Shown: positions 31,901 to 43,141 of the stretch, piece after piece
Position numbering within the stretch: the first letter of the stretch is position 1
Layout: each line of letters opens with the position of its first letter
DNA from: Nothopassalora personata
Taxonomy: Eukaryota; Ascomycota; Dothideomycetes; Mycosphaerellales; Mycosphaerellaceae
Direction: 5' to 3'
NCBI GenBank assembly: GCA_033816765.1
Contig: CM066292.1
Location: forward strand, 4,650,001 to 4,714,000
Length of the DNA: 64,000 nucleotides
The notes under the pieces: model-generated
Seen by the model: only the letters and a program-made list of their open reading frames with translations
What the model was told of the DNA's origin: nothing
The model's database searches: none
Made by a program: the position numbers and the translations under genes

Positions 31901-32265
31901 TGTTACGGTTCGGTCTAAACGGTAGCCCCGACTAGACACACGTAACACTAATTACTTAGAGACACGTAATACTAATTATCTAGACACACGTGACACTAAT
32001 CACTTCACGGACTAATTAGTGTAATTAGTATACTTAGTAGGACTGATTAAGGTAATTATACTAAGCTATAGGCTCTACGCCGCGAATCTCTTTTATATTT
32101 AGGAACGCTAAGAACCCTTATAGTTTCGATGCGTTTAACTTATGTTACTATCTTACTAATTGGAATACAACTCTTATTCCTATTATTTATCTTCGCTTAG
32201 CTTACTTTAGCCTCTCTAAAGAATACCGCCACGTCACTTAACTTATCTCTCCTTTAAGACTAGCC
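31901..32265 (+). repeat. 3' LTR of Gypsy C (right end approximate)
   Basis: Starts TGTTACGG right after the purine tract. Contains a tandem-like ACACGTAACACTAATTA family of repeats at about 31937-32000. The end is set by the start of element B homology; the terminal dinucleotide was not identified with certainty. Confidence 0.65.
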
Positions 32266-32368
32266 CTAGAACGAGATAATAATAAGGGGACACCCGCGTA
32301 CGCTTTACCGGCGCCTCTACTACTACTGCCCCCTCCTCCGCCGCCGCTACTACGTCCGTAGTTCTATA

Positions 32369-32795
32369 TTGATTGATTGATTATTCCATTAACGTGCTAT
32401 TTGAGTCAAAGACTATGCAACACGGGTCTCGAGAACGAGACCAAAATTTGAGAGAAGGAGAAAAGCCCCGTCGTACCCCGGACGTAAAAACTCCTTAAAA
32501 GATGCGAGCAACGCTCGCTATTCGAACCGTAAATCGAATATATTGCGGCGTAGTACGCGCGTACCCGGTAGTCGTGTCTTGTCGAGAATTGCGGTTTGTC
32601 GCCTTGCCCCGGGCGAGACAAGTTTTGCGCCCGTGTCTCGTTCTTGTTTTAAAAAGCCAAGCCGGCCGTACCCGTACGCACCGAGCAAAATCCCAAGAAA
32701 CACCCGTTGCCTCTGTTTCAATCCAGTCGCGTTCTCCGGTCTCGAGTGTAGCTCCTCGGTCGCAGTGGCCTCGCTGTCGTCCCCCCCTCGGCCTC
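32369..32795 (-). mobile_element. 0.43 kb non-LTR (LINE/SINE-like) insertion, unit 1 only
   Basis: Absent from unit 2, where 58518 joins 58519, so its borders are visible. Flanked by TCTATA on both sides (32363-32368 and 32796-32801), with a 3-nt loss at the right. On the minus strand it ends in (AATC)n, a microsatellite-type tail as in LINE/SINE 3' ends. It is not RIPed (many CA and TG), unlike its surroundings. It contains a perfect GGTCTCG-AGAA-CGAGACC hairpin (32427-32444) and a B-box-like GGTTCGAAT (minus strand, about 32520-32530). No protein domain seen. A 5'-truncated LINE or a SINE both fit. Confidence 0.7.
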
Positions 32796-33153
32796 TCTAT
32801 AAGAGTAGAATAGGGCCCTTAATAGGCTCTTCGAGCTCGGCCGTACTATAATTAACATACGTGTCGTATACGTGTCCTATACTAACCGTAGTTATAGTTC
32901 CTATAGGCTAGAAACATCGATACTACTACGGCCGATAGGGCCTTCTTACTACTAGCCCTACGGGGCGAGTATAATAAGGAGGATAATAAGGAGGATAATA
33001 ACGAGTAATCGCGCGCTCCGCGTATATTAGCCGCCTACTACGCGCCTATCTCCTATCTACGTAGCGCCGTAGCGCGCCCTATAAAAGTTTATTTTTAAAA
33101 TAAATACTCTTCTCTCTACTCTTCTCTCTTCTTACCTCCCTCTCTAATTTTAT

Positions 33154-33263
33154 TACTATCGGGGGTGTTCGCTCGACTAAGTAAGCGAGCCTTTTAGTCC
33201 GATAGAAGACACTATAGGTTAGTGTCTTCTATACTAGTTATAGCTAAGTATACTATCGGGGGT
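33154..33263. repeat. Structured 110-bp box with two hairpins between 13-bp direct repeats
   Basis: TACTATCGGGGGT occurs at 33154-33166 and 33251-33263. Between them: GCTCG/CGAGC (33171-33175, 33186-33190) and a perfect 13-bp stem ATAGAAGACACTA with TAGTGTCTTCTAT (33202-33214, 33220-33232; 5-nt loop). It lies between the accessory ORF remnant and pol of element B and has no counterpart in element A. Same in unit 2 at 58874-58983. Confidence 0.85.
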
Positions 33264-36200
33264 AGAGGTCCTTATATCTAGCTACCGGAGGGTTAAGGCC
33301 TAAATGCATAACCTATACCCTTATTTTAGCGCCTTATACGGCCTTCGTAGGTACCTTATATTTAACTACTATACGCGTAGCCTTCGCGGATCCTTCCGCC
33401 GGCTTATACCGTCTTCGCTAATGCCTTATATTCGGCTACTATACGCGTAGTATTCGCGAGTCCTTATGCTAGCTCCTAGCTATTATACTCTTCTAGCTAG
33501 CCCTTCTATCGTACTAGGTACTACACTTTACCCTTATGCCTACGCTTTCCTAGTACTGCCTCTACTTTATATTCCCCGTCCTTATTAGCGAGGGCTATAG
33601 TACCTCTATCCTTCTCGCTACCCGCGTACGGCTCGAGGAGGGATACATAGAATATATTATAAATTCTTAAGTCGGCTAGTAGTACTAGGCGGTACGCCTA
33701 CGAACCGATAGCGTCGATAATGCGGTACGGTCTAATAAACTTCGGACCTATCTTCTTCTTCGGTAATGCTAACCTTAGGTTCTTCGTAGATAATAAGACT
33801 ATATCGCCTACGCGATAGCTCTTAGCCTTATAAGTCTTACTATAGTAGCGGGTCTAATCGGCTACTACGATTTCCTAACGCTTCGTAAGCATAGCGCGCA
33901 TCTCTCGTATACGGTTAACTAAGTCTACCGCTACTAGTACCTCCCCTTCCCGGATCCCGCCTCGAGATCCTATAGGTATTAGGGCAATCTTAGGTCTCTA
34001 ACTATACGCTATCTCGAATGGGCTTATACGTAGCGTAGGGTAGACGCTATTATTATATATAAATTTAGCAATAGCTAGCTACTTAGCCTACTCTATCTAG
34101 TTCTCGCTATAGTAATAACGAAGGTACTATTCTAAGATTTAGTTTACCCTCTTAGTCTAGCCGTTAGTCTAAGGGTAGAAAGCTATAGATAGCTTACGCT
34201 TTACCTACGCCTCGAAGTAGAAGTTACTCTAGGACTTGCTCGTAAATACTAACCCGCGGTTACTTACTATACCCGCTAGTATACTATAATACCGTACGAC
34301 TTCGTCTCGTAAGATCCTCGTAAGCTCCGCCGCTATATATATCTTAGTCGTAGGAATGTACAAGTTCATTTTAGAGTAGCGATTGACGATTACTAGGATT
34401 GCATTATATACGTATTCTCCTCGCTTACTTAGCGGTAGGTCCGTAATGAAATCTATAGTAATTTCCTACTATAGACCGTCTAGCCTAGGTAGTAGCTATA
34501 GCTCGCCGTAGGGTCGATAGCGCCTTGCCTTCGAGGTCTAATAAGCCCTATAGTTTCTTATATACTCCCTTACTTCCTTACTAAGTAATTTCTACTAGTA
34601 ATAACGTCGTAGTAGCTCTTTAGTCTTTACCTTACTAAAGTGCCCTACTAGTAGGTCGTTATAATGTATGTAGAGTAGCTATGCTCTTACTATATAGTCT
34701 TCGGGTACTACAATCGCGTTCCCGCGATATACTAACCCGTCTTTTATATACTAGTCCTTAGCGTCCCCTTCGCTAGGCGCCTACGATAAGTATACGACGT
34801 ACCTATCGTCTCTCCCCTATACGATTTTTATTAGTAGTGTAAGTAGATTACCTAGGCCGCCCTACATTATTATAGCGTATACTCTTACTAGTAGCGATCG
34901 GGTCCCCTACGGCTCGTAGGCTCCTACTACTATTATCGTCGCCTTATCCTACATCTTCTCGTAGGTAGCGGTTACGCGCCTTACTATAGGCTCGTCCTCT
35001 CTTAATAGGGATTCCTTCTAGAAAGATAGCTTACTTTATAGCGTAGGAAGTAAGTTCGACGTCTACTACGCTACGCGTACGTAGTTACTACGTTGCGATA
35101 GCGTATCGGCTAGGTTACTCTTCCCCGACCTATGCTCTACTATAAAGTCGAAAGATTATAGAAACGTCGCCTATCGAGCTTACCTCCCGTTTAGCTACTT
35201 TACTACTATAAAACCCTATAGGTTCGTATAGTCGACTAGTACCTAAACCGTATACGATACGCCTTTAAGGTACGGTCGCTAATACTTAAATGCCTCTACT
35301 ACTACGAGTAGCTCTTAGTTATAGGTCTTATAATTGCACTCGGTAGGTATTATCTTACGAGAATAGAAGGCAATTAGATACTACTTAGTCCGAAATAGCT
35401 AAGAGATAATGCCTATAATCGTAAAGCCTAAGGTATCCGTTTTAACCCTCGTACGTAACGAAGGATCGAAGTGCCTTAGGATAGGTGCTCCGAGGAACCT
35501 AGCTTTTAGCCGTTAGAATGCTTACTCCTCGTAAGCGGACTACATAAGAGGCCCTTGCTTCTTACTATTCTTATATCCCTTTAGTAGGTCTATTAATAGC
35601 TTCGTAATCCTCGAGTACCCTTCGATAAAGCGCCTATAGAAGTTATAGAATCCTAGGAAGGATTAAACCTTATAAAAACTCGTAGGCGTAGGCTATTCCT
35701 CGATTGCGGCTACCCTACTCCTATCTATCGATACGCCTACGACACTTACGATAAACCCTAGGAACTCGGTATTCTCCTAGAAGAAGCTACACTTCTTTAG
35801 GTTCGTAAATAGGGCGAACTTTCGTAGCCTCTCTAGTACCGCGCGTACGGCTCGTACGTACTCTTTACGCGTTACGCTATAGATAAGGATGTTATCTAGG
35901 TAGACTACGTAGATATCGTCTACTAACCTAGTAAGGGCCTTATTAATGTACCCCTAAAAGGTAGCTAGTACGTTAGTTAACCTAAAAGGTATAACTAAGT
36001 ACTCGTAGTAACCGTATCGCATGCGAAACGTAGTCTTCTACTCGTCTCCTCGCTTAATAGGAATACGGTAGTAGGCATCCTATAGGTCGATTATAGTAAA
36101 GAGCCTAGCGCCCTATAGCCTATCTAAGGTCTTACTAATTAGGGGTAGTAGGTACCGGTTCTTTACTATAATCTTATTTAGGCCTCTATAATCTACATAG

Positions 36201-38226
36201 AGCCTAAGAGTACTATTCTTCTTTAGCACGAATAGGATAGGCGTACCCGCCTCGCTTATGGATCGCCTAATCCACCCCTTCTCTATTACTTACGTAAGGT
36301 ACTCCTTTAAGGCCTCTAGCTTAGTTAAGGACTAGTAGTATAGCGGCTTAAAAGGGGGTTTCTTTCCTTTAACGAGATTAATCGTATACTTAACCCCGTC
36401 GGGCATCTTACGCTTCGCCTACTTATTAGGTACGTATACATCTCGGAAGTCTATAAATTCTTTAGGCTACGAGGGGCCCTCTCCTTCGGATACTACTATA
36501 GTAATAACCCGAACACTTATCGTATAAACCTACTTTAAGCTCTCGAGATCCTTAAGGAACTCGCGTACGTTACGCTACTAAATCGTAGGCGTCTCTATAC
36601 CGTAGTACTACTAGTTATCCTTATCGGCCTTTACTATCCGATTACAATACCGCTAGGGTCTACCTAAAATGACTAACGGCCTACCTATAGGCGCTATATA
36701 GTAGATAGCGTCGCTTACGCGCTCTACTCCTACATCGTTAGCTAGTCGCACGCGAACCGTATAGGCGCCGTAGTAATGCCCCTAGTCCTACGCGTACGAC
36801 TCTAGATTTAGAAGCCTTATACTACTAATAGGCTATATCTAGTATTAGAGTATATACTCGTACGATACTAAGCTTAAATCTACACCGTTATCTAGAAGAA
36901 ACGTAGCCTCGCGAAAGCCCTTACGCGTCTCGACGGCGCCTCGTAAGTAACGCGCTAGACTCGTATTAACTTACCTTAAGGGGTCTATATAGAAACTCGG
37001 ACTTAGGAGCGACCCTTACATAGTCCTCTACCTTTTCCCTATTCGCCCTTCTTAGTTAAAGCCTCGATAGTTTCTAACCTACGAACCGCTTACGCGTCGC
37101 GGTCTTTCTATAGGTGTCTATTCCGGTACTCCGTCTTATAGTAACCCTTCCTACCGTAGCCGTAGTACTCTACTTTCGACTTCTAGCTAGTTAAAGACGA
37201 GCTACCGGCGTCTCGCTACTAACTCGCACCCGAGGCGCCTAGTACTTAACTCTACTTCTATTACTTTAGGCGATCGACCCGCTTATGTACGCCCTTAGCT
37301 TTACGCTTATAACGTATATACTACCCGCGGTCGTGCCCTCCGCTACTACCTCGGTACTCGGTACTTTCGATACGCGAGGCTAGGACTACTAGGTCTTCTC
37401 TAGTCGTAGGGATATTATAGTAGCTAACGATAGCGGACCGTAAGCGAGGCGTAAGCTTCGCTAGTAGGTGCCGTATACGTTACGCTTCCGAGTAGTCGCC
37501 TAACTAGTCCTCTATAACATCTAGCTTAGTCGCGAACTGTCGCGCTATCTAGTTATCCTTCTATCTCGTAACCTCGTACTTTAATATAACGTTAAGTACG
37601 CGATTTATAGGATCGCCGTATACGTCTCGATAGAACTCCTTAAAGTCCTAGTATATATACTCTATAAGGTTAACGGCGCTATAGTTAGTATACTATCGCT
37701 CGCTTACCTCTCCGCTAAGATATATAACCCTATATAGGACCTTTAATTCGTCTATCGCGTATATAGTACCTAAGAGGGCAAAGATAAGTAAGAGCTCCCA
37801 AAGGAATACCCTTACCTTCCTTATCGAATCCCCTCTAAAAGGCGTCGGCTCTTTTAGACGCGGTCGCGTCGTATACGCTACGGCCGCGCCTCGTACTGTA
37901 ATATTATTATTAGTAGTTATAGAGATAGAGGTAGGGGTTGTAGTAGGGAGGTAACATTCTCTCCTCCCTCCTATACGCTCTAGAGGCGGTACGCTTATAG
38001 CGCGTAAGATCTCTAGCCGCTCGATCTCCCGCTATATCTCTTACTCTTTAATCTTAGCCCGTAAGGCCTCTCTTCTCGTAACTAAGGCTATACGACGCGC
38101 CTACTACTATACTCTAGGGCTTAGGGGCGGCGTAGGCGACTCGCCGTCGTATACGTTACGATCGGGCTCTATAGTGTATATAGATTATAACGAAGGGAAG
38201 CTTTAGAACTATAAGGGCCGTAAGGC

Positions 38227-38407
38227 TATAAGGGGATGTCGTAATATATAGCATACCTACGATCTTCTAATCGTAGATAAACTAAAGCTTACTTTCTTCT
38301 ATTAACGCTATACGCGTCTCCTAGTATACGTATACGCGTTACGTGCGGTATGCTAAGCCGGGCATAGCCGCATTACATGTAAGGGTTAGCTATAGGCTAC
38401 CCTTATA
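38227..38407 (-). repeat. 5' LTR of Gypsy B
   Basis: 181 bp, diverged relative of the A LTR (shared TGTCGTAAT, AATCGTAGATAAACTAA and CATGTAAGGGTTAGCTA blocks). Inserted directly against the end of the inverted-repeat right arm. Confidence 0.8.
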
Positions 38408-38655
38408 GATATATACTACGTAGTTAAGCATTATAAGTGTAGTATTAAGGTAACAATTTAATTTATACCTCTTAAGTAGAGGGTATAGGGGATTAAGTCC
38501 GCTAATCCTCTTGTTTATCTAGCTACTACGCTACTCGTTACGTAACCTAATTTTACGGTCCCGGGACTAGTAAATACCCCTACTTACATAAGCGCCGGTC
38601 TATACTACTATAACTCGGATAGGCCTACATAGGGTAGTTAGTAGACATTAATAGG
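38408..38655 (-). repeat. 248-bp inverted repeat, right arm (RIPed version)
   Basis: Reverse complement of 22615-22862. In a 50-base comparison the left arm (reverse strand) has CCACCACAAC, GACAGG, TGCAT and GGTGGTTGG. The right arm has CTACTATAAC, GATAGG, TACAT and GGTAGTTAG. All of these are CpA-to-TpA or TpG-to-TpA changes. Confidence 0.85.
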
Positions 38656-39367
38656 CATATCCTTAGGCAGTCCTTTACTAGTATCGTTCCCTAGTTTATT
38701 CACTTAGGCATTATTTCCCCTTCCTAGGGTTACCCCGGATTTAGCTAATAATTGAGTTTCGCTTATTTAAGTACTAACTTTATTAATTATTTTAACCTCC
38801 TACTAGTTAATCTTAGCTTACCGGATCTTCTATTCTAATTAAAGGCGAACTTTCTTAGTAGCCTTAGCTTAGGCTCGTAGATCCTAGGCTAAGGACCGGG
38901 TCCTCGGGTGCGGATTCTTTAGAATACCTACGGGTACCTTCCCTTTTACTTTATTAGACTATATAGGGTAGGTAGATACCTCGTTAAGCTCGCCTAAGTC
39001 GATCGCCTACTCCGCTTTACTTTCTCCGAATAAGACCTAATATATCCTAGTAGCCTTCTCCGTTTAGCTAGACCGTGCGTCCTAAGGGCTATACTCTATT
39101 AAATGCCTAAAATTAGGAGGGGGCTTAGAATAATTAGGAGGCGTAACCTTTATTACCCTAGTATAGTCCCTACCTATCTATTACTTACGTAGTACGGGAA
39201 TCTTATACTAGTTATTAAACTCGATCGGCCTATAATGTTCTTTAAGTAGAGGGAGTATATAGAGTAGTTTTGGTTTACTATAGTCCCTCCGAAAGTTGAA
39301 CTTAGTAGGACGCGGATTGCCTTCTTTCCCTAGATACTACTAGTTATTCGGGGCGAGGTATACGTAG
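38656..39367 (-). pseudogene. RIPed minus-strand ORF, possibly gag-like, family unknown
   Basis: Minus-strand frame with stops only at likely former Gln/Trp codons. Readable pieces include VKGKVPVGILKNPHPRTRSL, then AKATKKVRL and INKVST. Lys/Arg-rich and helical, it could be a Gag or nucleic-acid-binding protein of the element whose LTR is the 248-bp arm. Nothing decisive. Confidence 0.4.
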
Positions 39368-39612
39368 TGTAAGGGGTAGCCTAGTAGCTAACCCCTACAT
39401 GTGGCCTTATATGTAACATGCGGTCGCGACCGGCTGCTAAGCCGCACGTAACACGCATAAGTACACCTTACGACGCGCGATGCGTCTTAAACAAAAGGCA
39501 AGAATTAGTTCATCTACGACTAGTAGGTCGTAGGCGTGCTATACATTACGACATCCCCTTAACAGTTCTAATTCTTCTCTTCGTTGCAATCTATACACGC
39601 TATAGAGTCCGA
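39368..39612 (+). mobile_element. A-family Gypsy 5' end in plus orientation, un-RIPed, truncated by the duplication junction
   Basis: LTR 39368-39564 (197 bp, TGTAAGGGG...CCTTAACA, intact TG/CA ends), then 48 bp of leader (GTTCTAATTCTTCTCTTCG...) that stop at 39612, where unit 2 begins. CA and TG are retained here (GTAACACGCATAAGTACACC), where the A LTRs have TA. Confidence 0.85.
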
Positions 39613-40117
39613 ATGGATAAAAAGGTTATCTAACCAAGTCTTGCGCGCACAATTGACCTTACTTGAAGTGAATGGGTTATAGGTCCGTGCCGTGGACAAG
39701 CTAGATGTAAACAGCTGCCTTTCTTCCACCTTCATAGACACAACAATCAAGACACATGCATCACCAATCAAGTACCTTTACATTGGTCGACTTTCCAGTG
39801 AGCCGGCGGACATCTGCGTGCATGGTCCGACAAAATCATAGCGAAAGTACCTTGGGAGGTGGGGATTGTTGGATGCATTGTCAATGTCACCGGCACAGCG
39901 ATAGTGCTATGGCAGAAACGGAGACAGCAACGCAAGACTTCAGTGTAATACTCATTTGCATGACATGTCCCTCTAGTATATTCGAATGGCCGCGGTATCT
40001 GAAGCTTCATTTTTGATGTCCTGCCGCACAGCGCGGACCTCGTGCTCATATCAGTCTCGATTCGTCCTGCAACATCTTCAAGCCTGTATGCATCCATCAT
40101 AACTCATCCTATTGCAT

Positions 40118-40824
40118 CTAAATGTATTCCCAGGCAGACAAATCGCCGTTGAAGGGAACGGCACGGATTTGAAAACTCTCACCGGACAAGTCAGTACGGC
40201 TGGCGGCGTAGATCTGGTACGCTTTTGCTTGGCCGTCTGTCATCATGAAGTTAGCGAAGATACCGACTGTACTTCGATGCTCTACTCACCCGGATCGTTG
40301 GAAGAATCGTTCGTGGGCACAGCAATGAAGCTATTGTTCTCAAAGATAAGGTATCCCTGGGCAATACCAAAGCCGTGGACGATGGAGTCGTTGTTAACGG
40401 AGCCGTTAAATGCTTGAGTGAACTTGAGCGAACCGTCAGCAGCGACGTAGACTTGCTGGACATCCGGCACCTCTGTGTAGAGATCGAGAGTGTCGTCTGG
40501 GAGGTAGTAGCTGAAGACCGTGTCGTTGGTTCTGCGGGTGGTGCTCGAGTCCTTGATATCGTCTGGAGTGTAGGTTGCGGTATCCTTGTTCAACCAGAAT
40601 GACGAGCTATTAGCGGCAACTTGAGCATGCGCGATGGTGCCGGCGGTCTCGAGGGCCACACCAGTGAATTCAATGGTTCGAGTCGCGGGGTGGTGGGCCT
40701 GTATACTTGTTAGTCGGTTCTCTTTGGGCATGCTGTGCAGACATCTGCAGTAACGGTAAATTACCTCTTGGGATGGCAGAGCAGCTGCGGATGCAGCGAG
40801 TGCAAGTGCGAAGAAGACCTGCAT
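40118..40824 (-). CDS. Small secreted protein, duplicate copy 2 (three exons)
   Basis: Same gene as 21285-21991, offset 18833. Exons 40824-40765, 40698-40290 and 40221-40118. The predicted protein of about 190 residues is identical in both copies, including signal peptide and glycosylation sequons. Neither copy shows RIP-type changes, although they lie next to heavily RIPed DNA. Dosage may therefore be doubled. Confidence 0.82.
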
Positions 40825-41447
40825 TTTTACTTGGCTTGGTGAGTGGCCTCGAGGTTCGGCATGAAATCAATGTGAACGATGCTTGGGTTGATGGAGTGTG
40901 GGATGCGAGCCTTTATAAACAGTCGATAATCACTAAGGTCACATTGATGCCATTTCCTGACCTCATGTCGTTGGCCATGTCGTGAACTTTTATGGGTCCA
41001 TACGAGGTCCCAACAACTAAGTAATGCACCGATATGCAAGGCTAGTGGTGTGATGTCTCGCAGCAAAGCTGTGCGAGGTACTCCCGAGTGAATTCATACA
41101 GCGTCTTTTAACAGCGCAGTAACAAAACCGTTCCCGCGTCGCCCGTTAATCCTAGCAAAAACCAGGATTACAGCAAATCGGCCAAGAGCGACAGTAAGGC
41201 AGCTGAACTTGATTTGTGAGTCGGTTTTCGATTAAGGAGGAACCATCGCCGTGTCGGTCCCCATACACCCGCTTCGCGGGTGTCGGCCACCCCAATGAAA
41301 TCGCTCATCTCAGTGATAGTATCTATTGCAACACGCGTTATCTTATCAACATAGTCGCTTAGGTATACCGCGAAGAAGAGTCTGTTATCTAGAAGGCCGC
41401 ATAATGAAAGCGAGATGCGCAAAACTCACCTAGCATTCAGTAGATTA
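40825..41447. other. Promoter region and spacer (unit 2)
   Basis: Copy of 21992-22614, including the TATA-like box and the 8-bp hairpin at 41265-41283. Confidence 0.5.
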
Positions 41448-41695
41448 CCTATTAATGTCTACCAACCACCCTATGCAGGCCTGTCCGAGTTGTGGTGGTA
41501 TAGAGCGGCGCTTATGTAAGTAGGGGTATTTGCCGGTCCCGGGACCGTGAAATCAGGTCACGTGACGAGTAGCGCAGTAGCTAGATAAAGAAGAGGATTG
41601 GCGGACCTAAACCCTTATACCCTCTACTCGAGAGGTATAAATTGAATTGTTTCCTTAATGCTACGCTTACAATGCTTAACTACGCAGTATATATC
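41448..41695 (+). repeat. 248-bp inverted repeat, left arm (unit 2)
   Basis: Copy of 22615-22862; its right arm would lie at about 64128-64375, outside the window. Confidence 0.85.
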
Positions 41696-42639
41696 TCAAC
41701 AGCTATACTAGGTTCTGCTAGCTTGCCTAAATGTCCAATTAAACTAAAATAAAATTAGGGCAAGTTAGACCTAAGGGACCCCCGCTAAACCTAAGGTTAA
41801 CATAACCTATTAGTCGTTAATATATCCTCCCCTATTACGAACCTGTCCTTAGGTTCTAAAGCAGTAAGCCCGGGCACTACAGGTAGCGTAGTTAGTTGCT
41901 ATAAGCTAAGGTAGTCTTATAGTAGTACAATAGCTTACCCTACTATTTAGCTTAATATATAAGATGTTAGGTAATCCTAGGGCCTACTAGCGATAGTTTA
42001 TAAAGATCGAAAGAATTCTTCTAATAGAGAGCGTAATAGTAACGTTAATAACCGCGACTCGCGCTATGTTAGTATTAATCGAATAGGCTAGATAGTCGAA
42101 TAATACGAACGCCATTTATAAAACAAGTAAGTGTTAGTACTAGTAACCTAATAAATCTAAGGACGAGTCTATCGCGTAGCTAGAAAGTTAGTTAAGGGAA
42201 GATAAGTAACTATAAGAAACAAGTAAGATCTAAGGACTAGAAGCATCCGTACCCGAAGCATTAACTAGAACTAGAATTAGAATTAGAACTAGAATTAGAA
42301 CTAGAAACCTATAGGCTATAGCTATAGCCGGAAAATTAACTAGAAACTAGGAGCCTATAAACCTGCACTAACTACTTAGTTCCACTTATTCTTACATAAC
42401 TCCTTTATCTAGACCTACTCGTTATCGTAGCTAACACTAGTCTTATTAGACGCGTCCCTAAGTAGCTAGCTAGTAAAGTTCCTATAGTAGTTACGGAAGA
42501 AGCTCTTATCGCGCCCTTTGCTTATAAAGCACATCTACTCGAGAGTAGTAACTAAGCTAAGCTACTTGTCTATTAATTTTATAGCTCGGACGCGCTAATT
42601 ATATATCTTCTTATAGAAGAGCTCCGAGTCTAGGCGGAC
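41696..42639. other. RIP-degraded sequence (unit 2)
   Basis: Copy of 22863-23794, with the ACTAGA hexanucleotide array two units (12 bp) longer, at 42264-42307. Confidence 0.6.
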
Positions 42640-42834
42640 TATTAAGGGATGTCGTAATGTATAGCACGCCTACGACCTCTAGTCGTAGATAAACTAATTC
42701 TTGCCTTTTATTTAAGACGCATTACGCGTCGTAAGGTATACGCATACGTGTCACGTACGGCTTAGTAGCCGGTCGCGACCGCATGTTACATGTAAGGCTA
42801 TATATAAGGATTAGCCACTAGGCTACCCCTTATA
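42640..42834 (-). repeat. 3' LTR of Gypsy A (unit 2)
   Basis: Copy of 23795-23989. Confidence 0.85.
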
Positions 42835-43141
42835 ATTGCCTCCCCTCCCGTGCGAGCTGTCCTTAGCTCGCTAGTTGCTACGTAGAGGCTCCTACGTACT
42901 TCTAGAACTATAGTTGCTATACGGCCTATATACGGGTTACGTACGTATCGTTATATAGGTGTAGGTAAGTAAGGCTTAGTTACTATACCGACGTAGCTAG
43001 TTAGGGGCATAAAACTCTAGCCTAACCTAGTTCTATTTCGTAGTACGTTCCCTAGCGTACTACCTCCGTCGCACTACTACTACGCACCCGCACCGCACCC
43101 GTACCGTAAGCGCCTCGCTAGCATTATTATTATTATTATTA

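Larger units (their letters stand above)
30394..32265 (+). mobile_element. Gypsy element C: 3' fragment of a second chromovirus family, RIPed (unit 1)
   Basis: Begins abruptly after the LTR of A. On the plus strand it contains the end of integrase, a chromodomain, then an antisense Zn-cluster ORF, a purine tract (AGAAGGGGGATAG, 31888-31900) and an LTR starting TGTTACGG at 31901. Upstream gag, protease and RT are missing. Its LTR differs from that of A, so it is another family. The right border near 32265 is where element B homology starts. The same fragment is at 56544-58415. Confidence 0.85.
32266..38407 (-). mobile_element. Gypsy element B: 3'-truncated chromovirus of the A family, RIPed (unit 1)
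   Basis: Minus strand, homologous to A along its length but more diverged. 5' LTR at 38227-38407, gag about 38170-37000, RT about 36400-36000, RNase H/integrase to about 34000, chromodomain 33590-33480 (KVEAVLGKRR, YLVR). The remnant of the antisense accessory ORF is at 32266-33060. The 3' LTR is missing, lost where element C ends. It is interrupted at 32369-32795 by a non-LTR-like insert. Frames are full of RIP stops. Confidence 0.85.
20780..39612 (+). repeat. Tandem segmental duplication, unit 1 (18.8 kb)
   Basis: Sequence from 20780 recurs in direct orientation from 39613 (offset 18833), and unit 2 starts exactly where unit 1 ends. The offset changes to 18845 after a microsatellite, to 26150 after the 7.3 kb element D in unit 2, and to 25720 after a 0.43 kb insert present only in unit 1. 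Apart from these I noticed only two single-base differences (33149 T vs 58869 G; 37020 A vs 62740 C). Unit 1 contains the secreted-protein gene, the RIPed transposon nest and a truncated Gypsy end at its right border. Confidence 0.95.

Noticed and set aside
32502..32851. Three overlapping ORFs of 67-103 codons in the non-LTR insert
   Set aside because: Different frames over the same GC-rich 300 bp, none with RT or other LINE domains.
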